Assembly (NCBI RefSeq): GCF_008041945.1
Contig: NZ_VKAD01000002.1
Coordinates: 124,001-188,000, forward strand
DNA from: Reinekea thalattae
Lineage (GTDB): Bacteria; Pseudomonadota; Gammaproteobacteria; Pseudomonadales; Natronospirillaceae
DNA: 64,000 nucleotides
Direction of reading: 5' to 3'
Part shown: one piece after another, positions 43,836 through 52,146 of the stretch
How the letters are laid out: each line of letters begins with the position of its first letter
Position numbering within the stretch: position 1 is the stretch's first letter
Notes under the pieces: generated by a model
What the model saw: the letters and a program-made list of their open reading frames with translations, nothing else
Told to the model about the DNA's origin: nothing
Database searches by the model: none
Made by a program: the position numbers and the translations under genes

Positions 43836-44807
43836 TTAGCTTTTTTCCGCGTCGTTACGGTAAGCATAGGTCGCGTTAAAACAGTAAATCATCCAGTCGC
43901 CGGCCGAAATAGGCTGGTACTTAGGTTCTTCATTTTCAGGTTTACAGTTAGGTAAACAGCTGATGTTGGTATCGAAATCGGGTTCTACAAAAAACGGCAT
44001 GGAATAGCGTTCTTTACCAGAAGGGCTATAGACTCGATGCGGAGTCGATTTGTAGCGGTCGTTACTCCATCGCGCCATCATATTGCCAATATTAATCACG
44101 AAGCTATCGGCAATAGGTGGAGCGTCGACCCATTGACCATTGACATCCTGCACTTGCAAACCACCTAGCTCGTCCTGCCAAAGAATGGTTATGCAACCAT
44201 AGTCTGTGTGCGCGCCTGCGCCAATCGGTTGGGCGTTGTTTTCTTGCTTTACGCGCGGCGGATAATGTAGGAAGCGCAGTACGCTGAGCGGATGATCAAA
44301 TTTATCATCAAAAAATGTTTCGTCGATATCCAGCGCAAGGGCGATGGCACTTAAAATCTTTTTACCAAGCGCTAACATATCCCAGTAGTGGCGTTCCATT
44401 TTTTCTTGGAAATCGGCAATCGATTCTGGGTATTGGTTAGGGCCGTAAAGTGGGCGGTCTTTTCCTACTAGCGCATGATCTGGCGCGAGGTTTAGGCCCA
44501 TATCAAAAGATTCTTTCCAATCGGTTGGCTGGTTAGGGTCAAGTTGCTCGGCGGCTGTTTCGCCATAACCTCGGTGGTTGTTCGAGAACTTGATGGAAAT
44601 TTTTTGCTTTTGCTCTGCCGGCAAGGAAAAAAACTGCTCAGCTAACTGGCGCATTTCTATGATGCGTTGTTGACTAATAGGATGGCCAGTGACGTAAAAG
44701 AAGCCGCTTTCTTGGCACGCTTTATCGATGGCTTGGGCCACTGAAAATTTATTGGCGGTTTCGGTTTCTTGGTAAAGCGGCGATATGTCGATCAGAGGGA
44801 TATGCAT
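43836..44807 (-). CDS. Fe(II)/2-oxoglutarate-dependent dioxygenase, isopenicillin-N-synthase-like
   Basis: A 323-residue non-haem iron oxygenase. The iron facial triad is complete: H200 and D202 (AHTDYG) and H257 (TPHRVY); the cosubstrate-anchoring R267-x-S269 follows (ERYSM). The N-terminal DIOX_N domain begins IPLIDISPLY. The gene lies inside a purine/nucleoside importer operon, between the binding-protein and ATPase genes, so it probably acts on an imported base or nucleoside, for example by hydroxylation. XanA-type xanthine dioxygenases belong to a different (TauD) branch, so this would be a separate solution. The substrate is not determinable here. Confidence 0.85.
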   Translation of the reverse strand: MHIPLIDISPLYQETETANKFSVAQAIDKACQESGFFYVTGHPISQQRIIEMRQLAEQFFSLPAEQKQKISIKFSNNHRGYGETAAEQLDPNQPTDWKESFDMGLNLAPDHALVGKDRPLYGPNQYPESIADFQEKMERHYWDMLALGKKILSAIALALDIDETFFDDKFDHPLSVLRFLHYPPRVKQENNAQPIGAGAHTDYGCITILWQDELGGLQVQDVNGQWVDAPPIADSFVINIGNMMARWSNDRYKSTPHRVYSPSGKERYSMPFFVEPDFDTNISCLPNCKPENEEPKYQPISAGDWMIYCFNATYAYRNDAEKS

Positions 44808-44831
44808 GAGTGTAACCTTAACTAAAAAAAA

Positions 44832-44851
44832 GACCTTCCATAAGGAAGGTC
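44832..44851 (-). terminator. Attenuating hairpin after the BMP gene
   Basis: An 8-bp perfect stem (GACCTTCC / GGAAGGTC) with an ATAA loop. On the minus strand it is followed by TCTTTTTTTT. It lies between the binding-protein gene and the dioxygenase gene, so some transcripts should stop here. Confidence 0.85.
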
Positions 44852-44888
44852 AGATTGTTACGTAATCTTGTTTAAGGCGGAGCCAAAC

Positions 44889-46013
44889 TTAGTTTGGAAT
44901 TTCTCCATTGATGCCTTCAACATACCAGTTCATGGTTTCTAGTTCGTGCCAGCTGTACTTGACGCCGTCAGCAATTTTTAACTCACCCTTGTTGTCTTTT
45001 AAAGGACCAGTCCATGGGTAAATACTGCCATCTTGAATGCCAGCAATAAGCTCTTCTGCATGGGCAACAATATCGGCAGGGATTTTTTCGTTAAAGCTTG
45101 GAATTACGATCGCGCCTTCTTTCATACCTTCAACCGCAGCTTTTGGCTCCCAAGTTCCGTCCATAACGGCTTGAGTTTGGTTAATGTAGTGAGGAGCCCA
45201 CTCGTCAATAACAGAAAGTAGGTGTGCGTTCGGGCCGAATGAAGACATGTCAGATGCTTGACCAACTGCCCACATGCCACGACGCTCAGCCGCTTGCATT
45301 GCAGCAGGTGAGTCAGTGTGCTGTAGAATAACGTCAACACCCTGATCCATCATCGCGTTTGCAGCATCGGCTTCTTTACCTGGATCGAACCAGCTGTTCA
45401 CCCAAATAATTTTAAGTTCTGCTTCTGGGTTGTACTTAGTCAATGCTAATTGCACGGTGTTGATATCACGAATTACTTCTGGGATTGGGAATGAAGCAAT
45501 GTAACCGATTTTATTTGTTTCGGTCATTTTTGCAGCAACGTAACCAGCAACATAACGACCTTCATAAGTCTTACTAACATAAGTCCCCATGTTGTCAGTC
45601 ATTTTGTAGCCAGTCGCGTGTTCAAACTTAACGTCAGGGAATTGCTTAGAAACTTTTTCAGTTGGGTTCATGAAACCGAAAGAGGTGGTGAAAATAATGT
45701 CATTACCTGCTTTTGCAAGGTTAGCAATAACGCGTTCAGCGTCAGCACCTTCGGCTACATTTTCAACGTAAGTTGTTTCAACTTTATCGCCAAAATATTC
45801 TTCAACTGATAAACGACCTTGGTCGTGTTGGTAAGACCAGCCGTGATCTCCAATCGGACCAACATAAACAAAACCTACTTTGGTAGGTTCTGCAGCAGCG
45901 GCACTGCTTGCGTCTGCTGAGTCATCGCTTGAGCAGCCAGCTAAAATTAACGCTGAGCTAACAATGGCTGTGGTTAAGCCTGCTAAACGTTTTTGAAAGT
46001 GACGTGATTTCAT
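44889..46013 (-). CDS. BMP-family (PnrA-like) nucleoside/purine-binding lipoprotein
   Basis: A 374-residue ABC substrate-binding lipoprotein. The signal peptide ends in a lipobox LILAGC (Cys about 26), followed by a Ser/Asp/Ala-rich linker. The BMP fold begins KVGFVYVGPIGDHGWSYQHDQGR, with FTTSFGFMNPTEKV as the ligand loop. BMP proteins such as PnrA bind purine nucleosides; some relatives bind free purines. First gene of the importer operon, with the Shine-Dalgarno GGAGAG. Confidence 0.9.
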   Translation of the reverse strand: MKSRHFQKRLAGLTTAIVSSALILAGCSSDDSADASSAAAAEPTKVGFVYVGPIGDHGWSYQHDQGRLSVEEYFGDKVETTYVENVAEGADAERVIANLAKAGNDIIFTTSFGFMNPTEKVSKQFPDVKFEHATGYKMTDNMGTYVSKTYEGRYVAGYVAAKMTETNKIGYIASFPIPEVIRDINTVQLALTKYNPEAELKIIWVNSWFDPGKEADAANAMMDQGVDVILQHTDSPAAMQAAERRGMWAVGQASDMSSFGPNAHLLSVIDEWAPHYINQTQAVMDGTWEPKAAVEGMKEGAIVIPSFNEKIPADIVAHAEELIAGIQDGSIYPWTGPLKDNKGELKIADGVKYSWHELETMNWYVEGINGEIPN

Positions 46014-46316
46014 CCGTTCTCTCCGGTTATGGCAAAGTTGCCGATTTGAAATTAAAACTGATCATTTGGACAGGATTGTAATAAGCAAAAACTTGACCAA
46101 GAAATCAAAATAAAAGCACGGCGGGCGCCTGCGGCTTTGAGTGCTGGAGTTTATAGGTTTTTTACCTGTTGGTTAATTCTAAGTTGTGTTTATTTGTATT
46201 TAATTGGGGCGTTGTTTGATCTGTCTGCGTCATGATGATGCGAAAGAGAGTTAATAGCGAAAAAAATGAAATGTATTGGTGCGTTTTGGATTTAATAATC
46301 AATTTAGTGAAATAAA
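46014..46316 (-). other. Promoter region of the purine importer operon
   Basis: About 300 bp without a gene, upstream of the BMP gene (-) and downstream of oppC. It is AT-rich in its right half. I did not find a convincing purine riboswitch or PurR box by eye. Confidence 0.35.
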
Positions 46317-46346
46317 AAAGCCCTAAGCTTTTCAGCTTAGGGCTTT
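46317..46346 (-). terminator. Terminator of the oppABC operon
   Basis: A 12-bp stem (AAAGCCCTAAGC / GCTTAGGGCTTT) with a 6-nt loop. On the minus strand it is followed by TTTATT. It lies 35 bp after oppC. Confidence 0.9.
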
Positions 46347-46380
46347 ATAAAATTTTATTGTTTGTCGGTTCTACTGGCGC

Positions 46381-47310
46381 TTAACGATCTTTAGGATCGA
46401 GTGCGTCACGCAAACCATCACCGATAAAGAACATGCTAAATAGGGTGACGACAAAGAAAAATAACGGGAAGCCTATTTGCCATAGTGTGCCGTACTGCAT
46501 CGAGCCGGCGCCTTCACTGATTAATGCACCCCATGAGGTATTAGGTTCTTGAACACCTAAGCCTAAGAATGAAATAAACGACTCAGTCAAAATAAGTCCT
46601 GGAACCAGCAATGAGGCATAAACAATGACGATGCCCAGCAAGTTGGGAATAATATGTCTTGTAATGATGGTTGTATTGGAGACGCCGGAGGCTTTGGCTG
46701 CTTCGATAAATTCTTTGTTTTTAATCGACAGCGTTTGGCCGCGAACAATACGTGACATGTCCAGCCAAGAGATCAAGCCAATGCCAATAAATAGCATGTT
46801 GAGTGAACGGCCAAAAATAACCAACATTAAAATCAAAACAAACATGTATGGCACTGACATAAAAATATCGACAAGGCGCATCATGATGTTGTCGACGCGG
46901 CCACCAACGTAACCTGCAATCGCACCGTAAAGGGTGCCGACTAAGACCGCTACGATCGAGCCAATAAAGCCCACCATCAGAGAGACGGCAGTGCCTTGAA
47001 TGACTCGAGAATAGAGATCACGGCCTAAATCGTCGGTGCCAAAATAGTGGCCGGTTTCGAATGAGGGGGCGCCCATTGTTTTCACTTGGCCAAGTACTGA
47101 CCAGTCGATTTCTTCATTACTCCATTGAGCAAAGCTAGGGCCGATCAGCGTAAATAGAAGAATGATGGTCAGTGCAATAACACCACCAACGGCGGCTTTG
47201 TTTCTTAAAAAACGTCGGCCAGCATCTGCCCAGAGTGAGCGACTTTTAGTTTCGGTTGCTTCCAGCAGGTTATCGGCGACCTGTTGAACTTTGTCTTTGT
47301 TAACGATCAT
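46381..47310 (-). CDS. oppC: Oligopeptide/dipeptide ABC permease OppC
   Basis: A 309-residue permease with an N-terminal cytoplasmic segment, helix 1 at about 37-58, a periplasmic loop with YFGTDDLGRDLYSRVIQGT, and five more helices. The EAA loop is EFIEAAKASGVSNTTIITRHIIPN. The frame runs upstream into oppB, but MIVNKDKVQQ at 47310, 17 bp after the oppB stop, gives a normal OppC N-terminus. No ATPase gene follows; the operon terminates here. Confidence 0.9.
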   Translation of the reverse strand: MIVNKDKVQQVADNLLEATETKSRSLWADAGRRFLRNKAAVGGVIALTIILLFTLIGPSFAQWSNEEIDWSVLGQVKTMGAPSFETGHYFGTDDLGRDLYSRVIQGTAVSLMVGFIGSIVAVLVGTLYGAIAGYVGGRVDNIMMRLVDIFMSVPYMFVLILMLVIFGRSLNMLFIGIGLISWLDMSRIVRGQTLSIKNKEFIEAAKASGVSNTTIITRHIIPNLLGIVIVYASLLVPGLILTESFISFLGLGVQEPNTSWGALISEGAGSMQYGTLWQIGFPLFFFVVTLFSMFFIGDGLRDALDPKDR

Positions 47311-47326
47311 GAAATTACCTACAGCC

Positions 47327-48250
47327 TTAATAACGGATTTTCGGGTCGATCCATGCGTACAGCACGTCGACAATGAGGTTAAGTAATACGGTAAGAACGC
47401 CGACCAAAATGGTAATGCCCATAATAGTTGAGTAGTCACGGTTTAACGCCCCGTTGACAAACAGCACACCGATACCGCCAGTACTGAAGTACATATCGAT
47501 AATAACCGAGCCGGTAATCAGACCAACCATGGCAGGCCCTAGGTAGGAAAGTACAGGTAACATAGCTGGCTTTAATGCGTGCCGTAAAATAATGCGGTGA
47601 TACGGCAGGCCTTTTGCTCTGGCTGTACGAATAAAGTTAGAGTTTAAAATCTCGAGCATCGAGGAACGAGTAATTCGGGCAATGGTCGCCATGTAGCTGG
47701 TAGATAGTGCGATTACAGGCATGATGATGTATTGGATTTTGCCGCCTTCCCAGCCGCCGCCAGGCAACCAGCCTAGTTTTAGCGTAAATAGCAATACCAA
47801 TAGCGGAGCCATAACGAAGTTTGGCAGCACCTGCGCGGTAAAGGTAAAGCTGAGTGCGGTGTAGTCTTTCCAGGTATTTTGGTTCAGGGCGGCAAAAACA
47901 CCTAAGGAGACCCCTACCAAAAGAGCGACCAATGCAGAGATTGCACCGTAAGTCAGAGTAACCGGAAAGCCGTCGTGGATAAGGTCGTTTACTGAGCGGT
48001 CCTTATAGCGGAATGAAGGGCCAAAATCGAAGTCGAAAACAATGCCTTTTACATAGTTAACGATTTGCACTGGCAAGGGTTTGTCGAGCCCATATTTGGC
48101 ATTAATGTTGGCTTCAACTTGTGGCGGTAATTTACGTTCAGAAGTGAAGGGTCCGCCTGGTGCGCTGTGCATCAGTAGGAAAGAAACGACAATAAGCAGT
48201 AGCAGCGTCGGGATAGCAGTAAGCAGGCGCTTAACTATAAAACTGACCAT
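47327..48250 (-). CDS. oppB: Oligopeptide/dipeptide ABC permease OppB
   Basis: A 307-residue permease with six helices. The N-terminus VSFIVKRLLTAIPTLLLLIVVSFLLM is typical of OppB/DppB, and the EAA-type loop is NFIRTARAKGLPYHRIILRHALKPA. Shine-Dalgarno AGGA is 8 bp before the ATG. It is separated from oppA by 185 bp with a hairpin. Confidence 0.9.
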   Translation of the reverse strand: MVSFIVKRLLTAIPTLLLLIVVSFLLMHSAPGGPFTSERKLPPQVEANINAKYGLDKPLPVQIVNYVKGIVFDFDFGPSFRYKDRSVNDLIHDGFPVTLTYGAISALVALLVGVSLGVFAALNQNTWKDYTALSFTFTAQVLPNFVMAPLLVLLFTLKLGWLPGGGWEGGKIQYIIMPVIALSTSYMATIARITRSSMLEILNSNFIRTARAKGLPYHRIILRHALKPAMLPVLSYLGPAMVGLITGSVIIDMYFSTGGIGVLFVNGALNRDYSTIMGITILVGVLTVLLNLIVDVLYAWIDPKIRY

Positions 48251-48395
48251 ACAACAGTCCTGTAATTCTAAAAAGCGGCGAATATTAATGGATTTAGGGT
48301 ATTTTTACGACTAATAACGCGGGTATATTTCTATTTATTTGAATATAGCGTTGCTTTTTTTGCATTAATCCTGGCTTGGATCAATGGTCGAAAGA

Positions 48396-48422
48396 AGAAA
48401 CCGCCGCAGGGCGGCGGTTTCT
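48396..48422 (-). terminator. Attenuating hairpin after oppA
   Basis: An 11-bp perfect GC-rich stem (GAAACCGCCGC / GCGGCGGTTTC) with an AGG loop, extendable by one A-T pair, followed on the minus strand by TCTTTC. It lies 14 bp after the oppA stop and before oppB. Partial termination is likely. Confidence 0.82.
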
Positions 48423-48435
48423 GAGTTAGCTGAGA

Positions 48436-50112
48436 TTATTCAGCAACTTTGTACAGGTTACGAGCGTACCAGTTCTGCTCGACGTTGTTCACTGGCCAGC
48501 CTTTAACATTGCTGTGTAGCATGATGTTTCCAGCATAGTGGTATACAGGAATAACAGGCATTTCTTCAGCAAGAATCTGCTCAATCGCTGTGTAGTTAGC
48601 GCTTGGATCAGCCATAGTTTTCGCTTCGTCCATTAGACGATCAACTTCAGCGTTGCTGTATTTACCGTCGTTATAGCCAGAAGTTGTACGTAGTAGGTCT
48701 AAGAATGTAGACGCTTCATTGTAGTCACCACACCAAGCACCACGAGCCATTTCAAAGTTCTGGTTGCCGCGCTCAGTTAAGAAGGTTTTCCATTCCATGT
48801 TGTTCATGGTGGCTTCTACACCAAGTTTCGCCTTCCACATTTGTGACATGGCTGTAGCGATTTGCTTATGACCTTCTGAAGTGTTGTATAGCATATCGAA
48901 CTGCAATGGATTCTCAGCACTGTAGCCAGCTTCAGCTAATAAGGCTTTTGCAGCTTCATCACGCTCAGCTTGAGTCATAGAAGCAAATTCTACGCTTGGT
49001 ACTTCGAAGTTTGCAGTCGCACCCGGAGTAAAGGTGTAAGCCTGTGGTTGGCCACCTTGAAGGATTTGCTCAGTGATTACTTTGCGGTCTAGTGCATAAG
49101 CAAGAGCTTTACGAACACGAACGTCTTTGAACGCTTCTGGGCCGCTTTCGCTTAGGTTGAAGGTGTAGTAATAGTTACATAGACGAGGGTAAGCAATAGC
49201 TTCACCAGGGAACTCTTCTTGTAACGCAGTGAATTGACCCGTTGGTACACTGCTCATTAGGTCAAACTCACCCGCTTTCCAGCGAATCAAGCCTTGGTTT
49301 TCGTCTGGCACTACAATAGCAACGATTTTTTCAATGATAGTGTTTTCGTTGTCCCAGTACATCGGGTTGCGGACAAGCTCAGCACGTTCGTTTACAACGT
49401 GGTCACTAAGAGTGTATGCACCGTTTGAAATCATGTTGCCAGGTTTTGTCCACTCGCTGCCGAACTTCTCAATAGTTGCTTTGTGTGCAGGGAAGGTCGT
49501 TGTGTGTACAACCATCATTGGGAAGTAAGGTAGAGAATCGGTTAGTTCAACCTTCAAGGTGTGCTCGTCGATCGCTTCAACACCTAAAGATTCAATAGGT
49601 GCTTCGCCATTGATAATTTCAGCGCCATTTACGATTGACATGATTTCCATGTACCAAGCGTAAGGAGAAGCTGTTTCTGGGTTAACAGCACGTTGCCAAG
49701 CGTAAACGAAATCACCTGCTGTTACAGGATCACCGTTGCTCCACTTAGCGTCTTCACGAAGATAGAAAGTATAGGTTTTTTTGTCTTCAGAGGCTTCATA
49801 ACGTTCTGCAACACCCGGTACTAGGTTGCCGTCTGCATCTTGGTTTAATAGACCTTCAAATAGGTTACGTACATGCTCAGAACCAGACACGTCTTCAACG
49901 ATTTGCGGGTCAAATGAACTGTGCTCGTCTAACGCCCAATAAGTAAATGTCTGATCGGCAGCTAGTGCTTCACCAGTGATAGGGTGAACGGCACCAGAGG
50001 CAGCTGCATCGGTTGCTGCGCTTTCGCTAGTAGCGTCATCGTTTGAGCAGCCTGCAAGGAAAATAGCAGAACCCACTAGGGTTGCAGCAAGCGTTTTTTT
50101 GAATGGTGTCAT
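48436..50112 (-). CDS. oppA: Oligopeptide-binding lipoprotein OppA
   Basis: A 558-residue family-5 extracellular solute-binding protein. The signal peptide ends in a lipobox IFLAGC (Cys 22), followed by a Ser/Asp/Ala linker. The family motif region is TYTFYLREDAKWSNGDPVTAGDFVYAWQR. FTFNLSESGPEAFKDVRVRKALAYALDR and the GARGAWCGDYNEASTFLDLL-like stretch near the C-terminus match peptide-binding OppA. The Shine-Dalgarno AGAGGA is 9 bp before the ATG. First gene of an ATPase-free oppABC operon. Confidence 0.9.
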   Translation of the reverse strand: MTPFKKTLAATLVGSAIFLAGCSNDDATSESAATDAAASGAVHPITGEALAADQTFTYWALDEHSSFDPQIVEDVSGSEHVRNLFEGLLNQDADGNLVPGVAERYEASEDKKTYTFYLREDAKWSNGDPVTAGDFVYAWQRAVNPETASPYAWYMEIMSIVNGAEIINGEAPIESLGVEAIDEHTLKVELTDSLPYFPMMVVHTTTFPAHKATIEKFGSEWTKPGNMISNGAYTLSDHVVNERAELVRNPMYWDNENTIIEKIVAIVVPDENQGLIRWKAGEFDLMSSVPTGQFTALQEEFPGEAIAYPRLCNYYYTFNLSESGPEAFKDVRVRKALAYALDRKVITEQILQGGQPQAYTFTPGATANFEVPSVEFASMTQAERDEAAKALLAEAGYSAENPLQFDMLYNTSEGHKQIATAMSQMWKAKLGVEATMNNMEWKTFLTERGNQNFEMARGAWCGDYNEASTFLDLLRTTSGYNDGKYSNAEVDRLMDEAKTMADPSANYTAIEQILAEEMPVIPVYHYAGNIMLHSNVKGWPVNNVEQNWYARNLYKVAE

Positions 50113-50570
50113 GAAGAATGATCCTCTTAGTTTGTAATAGGGCCTCTTTTAAAGGCCTTCGTTATCTCGACGTTTCGGTAGAAACGCAGTGGTATAGGTT
50201 TTCGGTTTTTTTGTGAGGTTGAACAAAGGTAGCTGTTCAACGGTCTCTAAAACGGGGTTCCAACTAACAAGAATTACGCCAAAGATTTAAAAAAACTAAA
50301 ATATATACCCTGGTTTCTTATACATAACCGTCTGCAGCCCAGAGGCTGCGCCCTATTTAGCAAGGGGCTAACTAGGGTTAAGGCGGTAGACGTTGCCACG
50401 ACTGTTCAATAAATTCAACAGAGTTTTGCGTTTTTTGATCGACTAGTGATCTAAATTGGTGCGGTGATCGGTTCTAGGGCGCTCAGCCCCTCGTAAATGC
50501 TGAGGCTTCTTAGGGTGCTTAGATTGTAAATTTGCGATCAATGGGATGAGGCATTGATGCTTAAGTCGCG
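50113..50570 (-). other. Upstream region of oppA
   Basis: About 458 bp without a gene. It holds the oppA leader and promoter, an AT-rich block at about 50280-50310, and a hairpin GCAGCC-CAGA-GGCTGC (50334-50349). The long leader leaves room for RNA-level control. No known riboswitch recognised. Confidence 0.4.
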
Positions 50571-50984
50571 CTAGTCCGCTAGCAACTGATCTTCTAATAG
50601 CTGGTGCAATTCACGCTGTAGACTGGCGTTGTCACTGAGGTTAAGTTCTATAAGTCGGCGTAAGTGGCCTGCAGTATCAATGTCCATCTGGCTGATTTGC
50701 ATGCCGTAGGTTAATGCTGTTACGTTCGGCTGGGCCGGTAGACGGTGTAAAATATCGACTGAAAAATTCAAGCTAAACTCAGCTTGTTCCGGCACGATAG
50801 TCAATTCGCCAGACCTACCGATTAGGTTATCAGGGCTGTTTTCGATTTTGGCTAGTACGCCATTAAACGAGATGTCTTGTAAAACGCCCTGATAAACACC
50901 ATTACTGCTACCTGATAGCGATAAGGATAGGTACGACGGAAAGACAATTCTTTGGAATTTTCTTCTGTTTTTAGGGTCAGTCAT
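50571..50984 (-). CDS. PilZ-domain protein
   Basis: A 137-residue single PilZ domain protein. The c-di-GMP contact residues are visible: an RRKFQR start (R-x3-R type) and D-x-S-x-x-G as DISFNGVL. It is therefore likely to bind c-di-GMP. The C-terminal helix (about 105-135) is an extension. It stands alone between oppA and msrA, so the target (pilus, flagellum or exopolysaccharide) is unknown. Confidence 0.88.
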   Translation of the reverse strand: MTDPKNRRKFQRIVFPSYLSLSLSGSSNGVYQGVLQDISFNGVLAKIENSPDNLIGRSGELTIVPEQAEFSLNFSVDILHRLPAQPNVTALTYGMQISQMDIDTAGHLRRLIELNLSDNASLQRELHQLLEDQLLAD

Positions 50985-51123
50985 TTGAGTCTCTAACGAG
51001 TTATAAAGTTATTGTTATTAACGTTTATTAAGTTGGGCGTTCTTTTAAAAGTAGAGCGCTATATAAAATATAGAAGGCGATATTTGTCCGTGCAAACCAA
51101 TACAGCAAGAGGTTTAAGCCACT

Positions 51124-51738
51124 GTGTTAAACGAATATGAGTTAGATCAAGAAGCCATCGTTGGGCGTGAGCAAGCGATTCAACTGGATACTGAACATGC
51201 GGTGTTAAAGACCGATATGACCGAGTTACCAAAGGGCCATAGTCGTATTTGGTTAGGGTTAGGCTGTTTTTGGGGCGCAGAGCGATTGTTTTGGCAATTG
51301 CCTGGTGTTTACAGTACTGCGGTTGGCTACGCTGGCGGCGTCACACAAAATCCAAGCTATGAAGAAGTCTGTTCTGGAGCAACGGGTCATGCTGAAGTTG
51401 TTCAGGTGATCTTTGATCCTAGCCAAATTTCATTGACGGCGTTATTGGCGCAGTTTTGTCAGGCGCACGATCCGACTCAAGGTTTGCGTCAAGGTAATGA
51501 TATTGGCGCTCAATATCGCTCCGCCATTTATGGTGACGCGCAGCAGCTGGCAGAAGCAGAAAAAGTATTGGCTGATTATCAGTCTAAGTTAACCGCAGAT
51601 GGTTTTGGTAAGATCACGACTGAGCTTAAGCTTGCTTCTACGTTTTATTATGCCGAGCAATACCATCAGCAATATTTGCATAAAAATCCTAACGGTTACT
51701 GTGGTTTAAAAGGTACGGGGGTGGTATGTCCAATTTGA
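51124..51738 (+). CDS. msrA: Peptide methionine sulfoxide reductase A
   Basis: A 204-residue MsrA that reduces methionine-S-sulfoxide. The catalytic C48 lies in GCFWGAER; the resolving C193 and C202 lie in [12 protein letters not shown], equivalent to the E. coli C198/C206 arrangement. [24 protein letters not shown] is the substrate-site block. It starts with GTG and has AGAGG about 10 bp upstream. It overlaps the next gene by 13 bp. Confidence 0.95.
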   Translation: MLNEYELDQEAIVGREQAIQLDTEHAVLKTDMTELPKGHSRIWLGLGCFWGAERLFWQLPGVYSTAVGYAGGVTQNPSYEEVCSGATGHAEVVQVIFDPSQISLTALLAQFCQAHDPTQGLRQGNDIGAQYRSAIYGDAQQLAEAEKVLADYQSKLTADGFGKITTELKLASTFYYAEQYHQQYLHKNPNGYCGLKGTGVVCPI

Positions 51739-52016
51739 CCGCAGATTTAAATCTTGAAGCGACACAATGGTCGACACAAACGGTTTCAGCTTTAAAACAA
51801 TATGAACAGAGCTGTGCAGACGATCAGTTGTTTTATATCGGTTATTTGATTCCATTGGTGGAGCGGCTTGAATTAGAGGATGAGTCTCTTCAGGCGACAG
51901 TCGAGCAGTGGCATACAAACTATCGGGGTTATGTCGAGCAATGCATGGCAGAAGACAATATGTCAGCTTCGGATCGTCAGGGTGTATTGCAAGTATTTAC
52001 CGAGGTATTAGGTTAG
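51726..52016 (+). CDS. yfcL: YfcL-family protein
   Basis: A 96-residue protein resembling E. coli Yfc[20 protein letters not shown] matches its DDELFASGYL region, and [14 protein letters not shown] its C-terminal helix. Function is not established. It starts within the last codons of msrA, so it is translationally coupled to it. Confidence 0.75.
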   Translation: MSNLTADLNLEATQWSTQTVSALKQYEQSCADDQLFYIGYLIPLVERLELEDESLQATVEQWHTNYRGYVEQCMAEDNMSASDRQGVLQVFTEVLG

Positions 52017-52033
52017 AGGCAGTTTTCCAGAAA

Positions 52034-52062
52034 GAGCCACTTCAACCTTAAAAAAGTGGCTC
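52034..52062. terminator. Hairpin between convergent yfcL and porin genes
   Basis: A 9-bp perfect stem (GAGCCACTT / AAGTGGCTC) with an 11-nt loop. A short T-rich stretch follows on the minus strand only. It is probably the shared 3' end. Confidence 0.55.
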
Positions 52063-52146
52063 GAGGAAAATGGTGATTATCTAGGGTTATAACGTATTCC
52101 TGTGTTATCTAATGACGTGTTCTAACCTACTATCAGTGCTTTCGAT

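Noticed and set aside
47311-47439. N-terminal extension of OppC
   Set aside because: It overlaps the end of oppB and adds an unusual Cys/Thr-rich segment; the start at 47310 fits the family.
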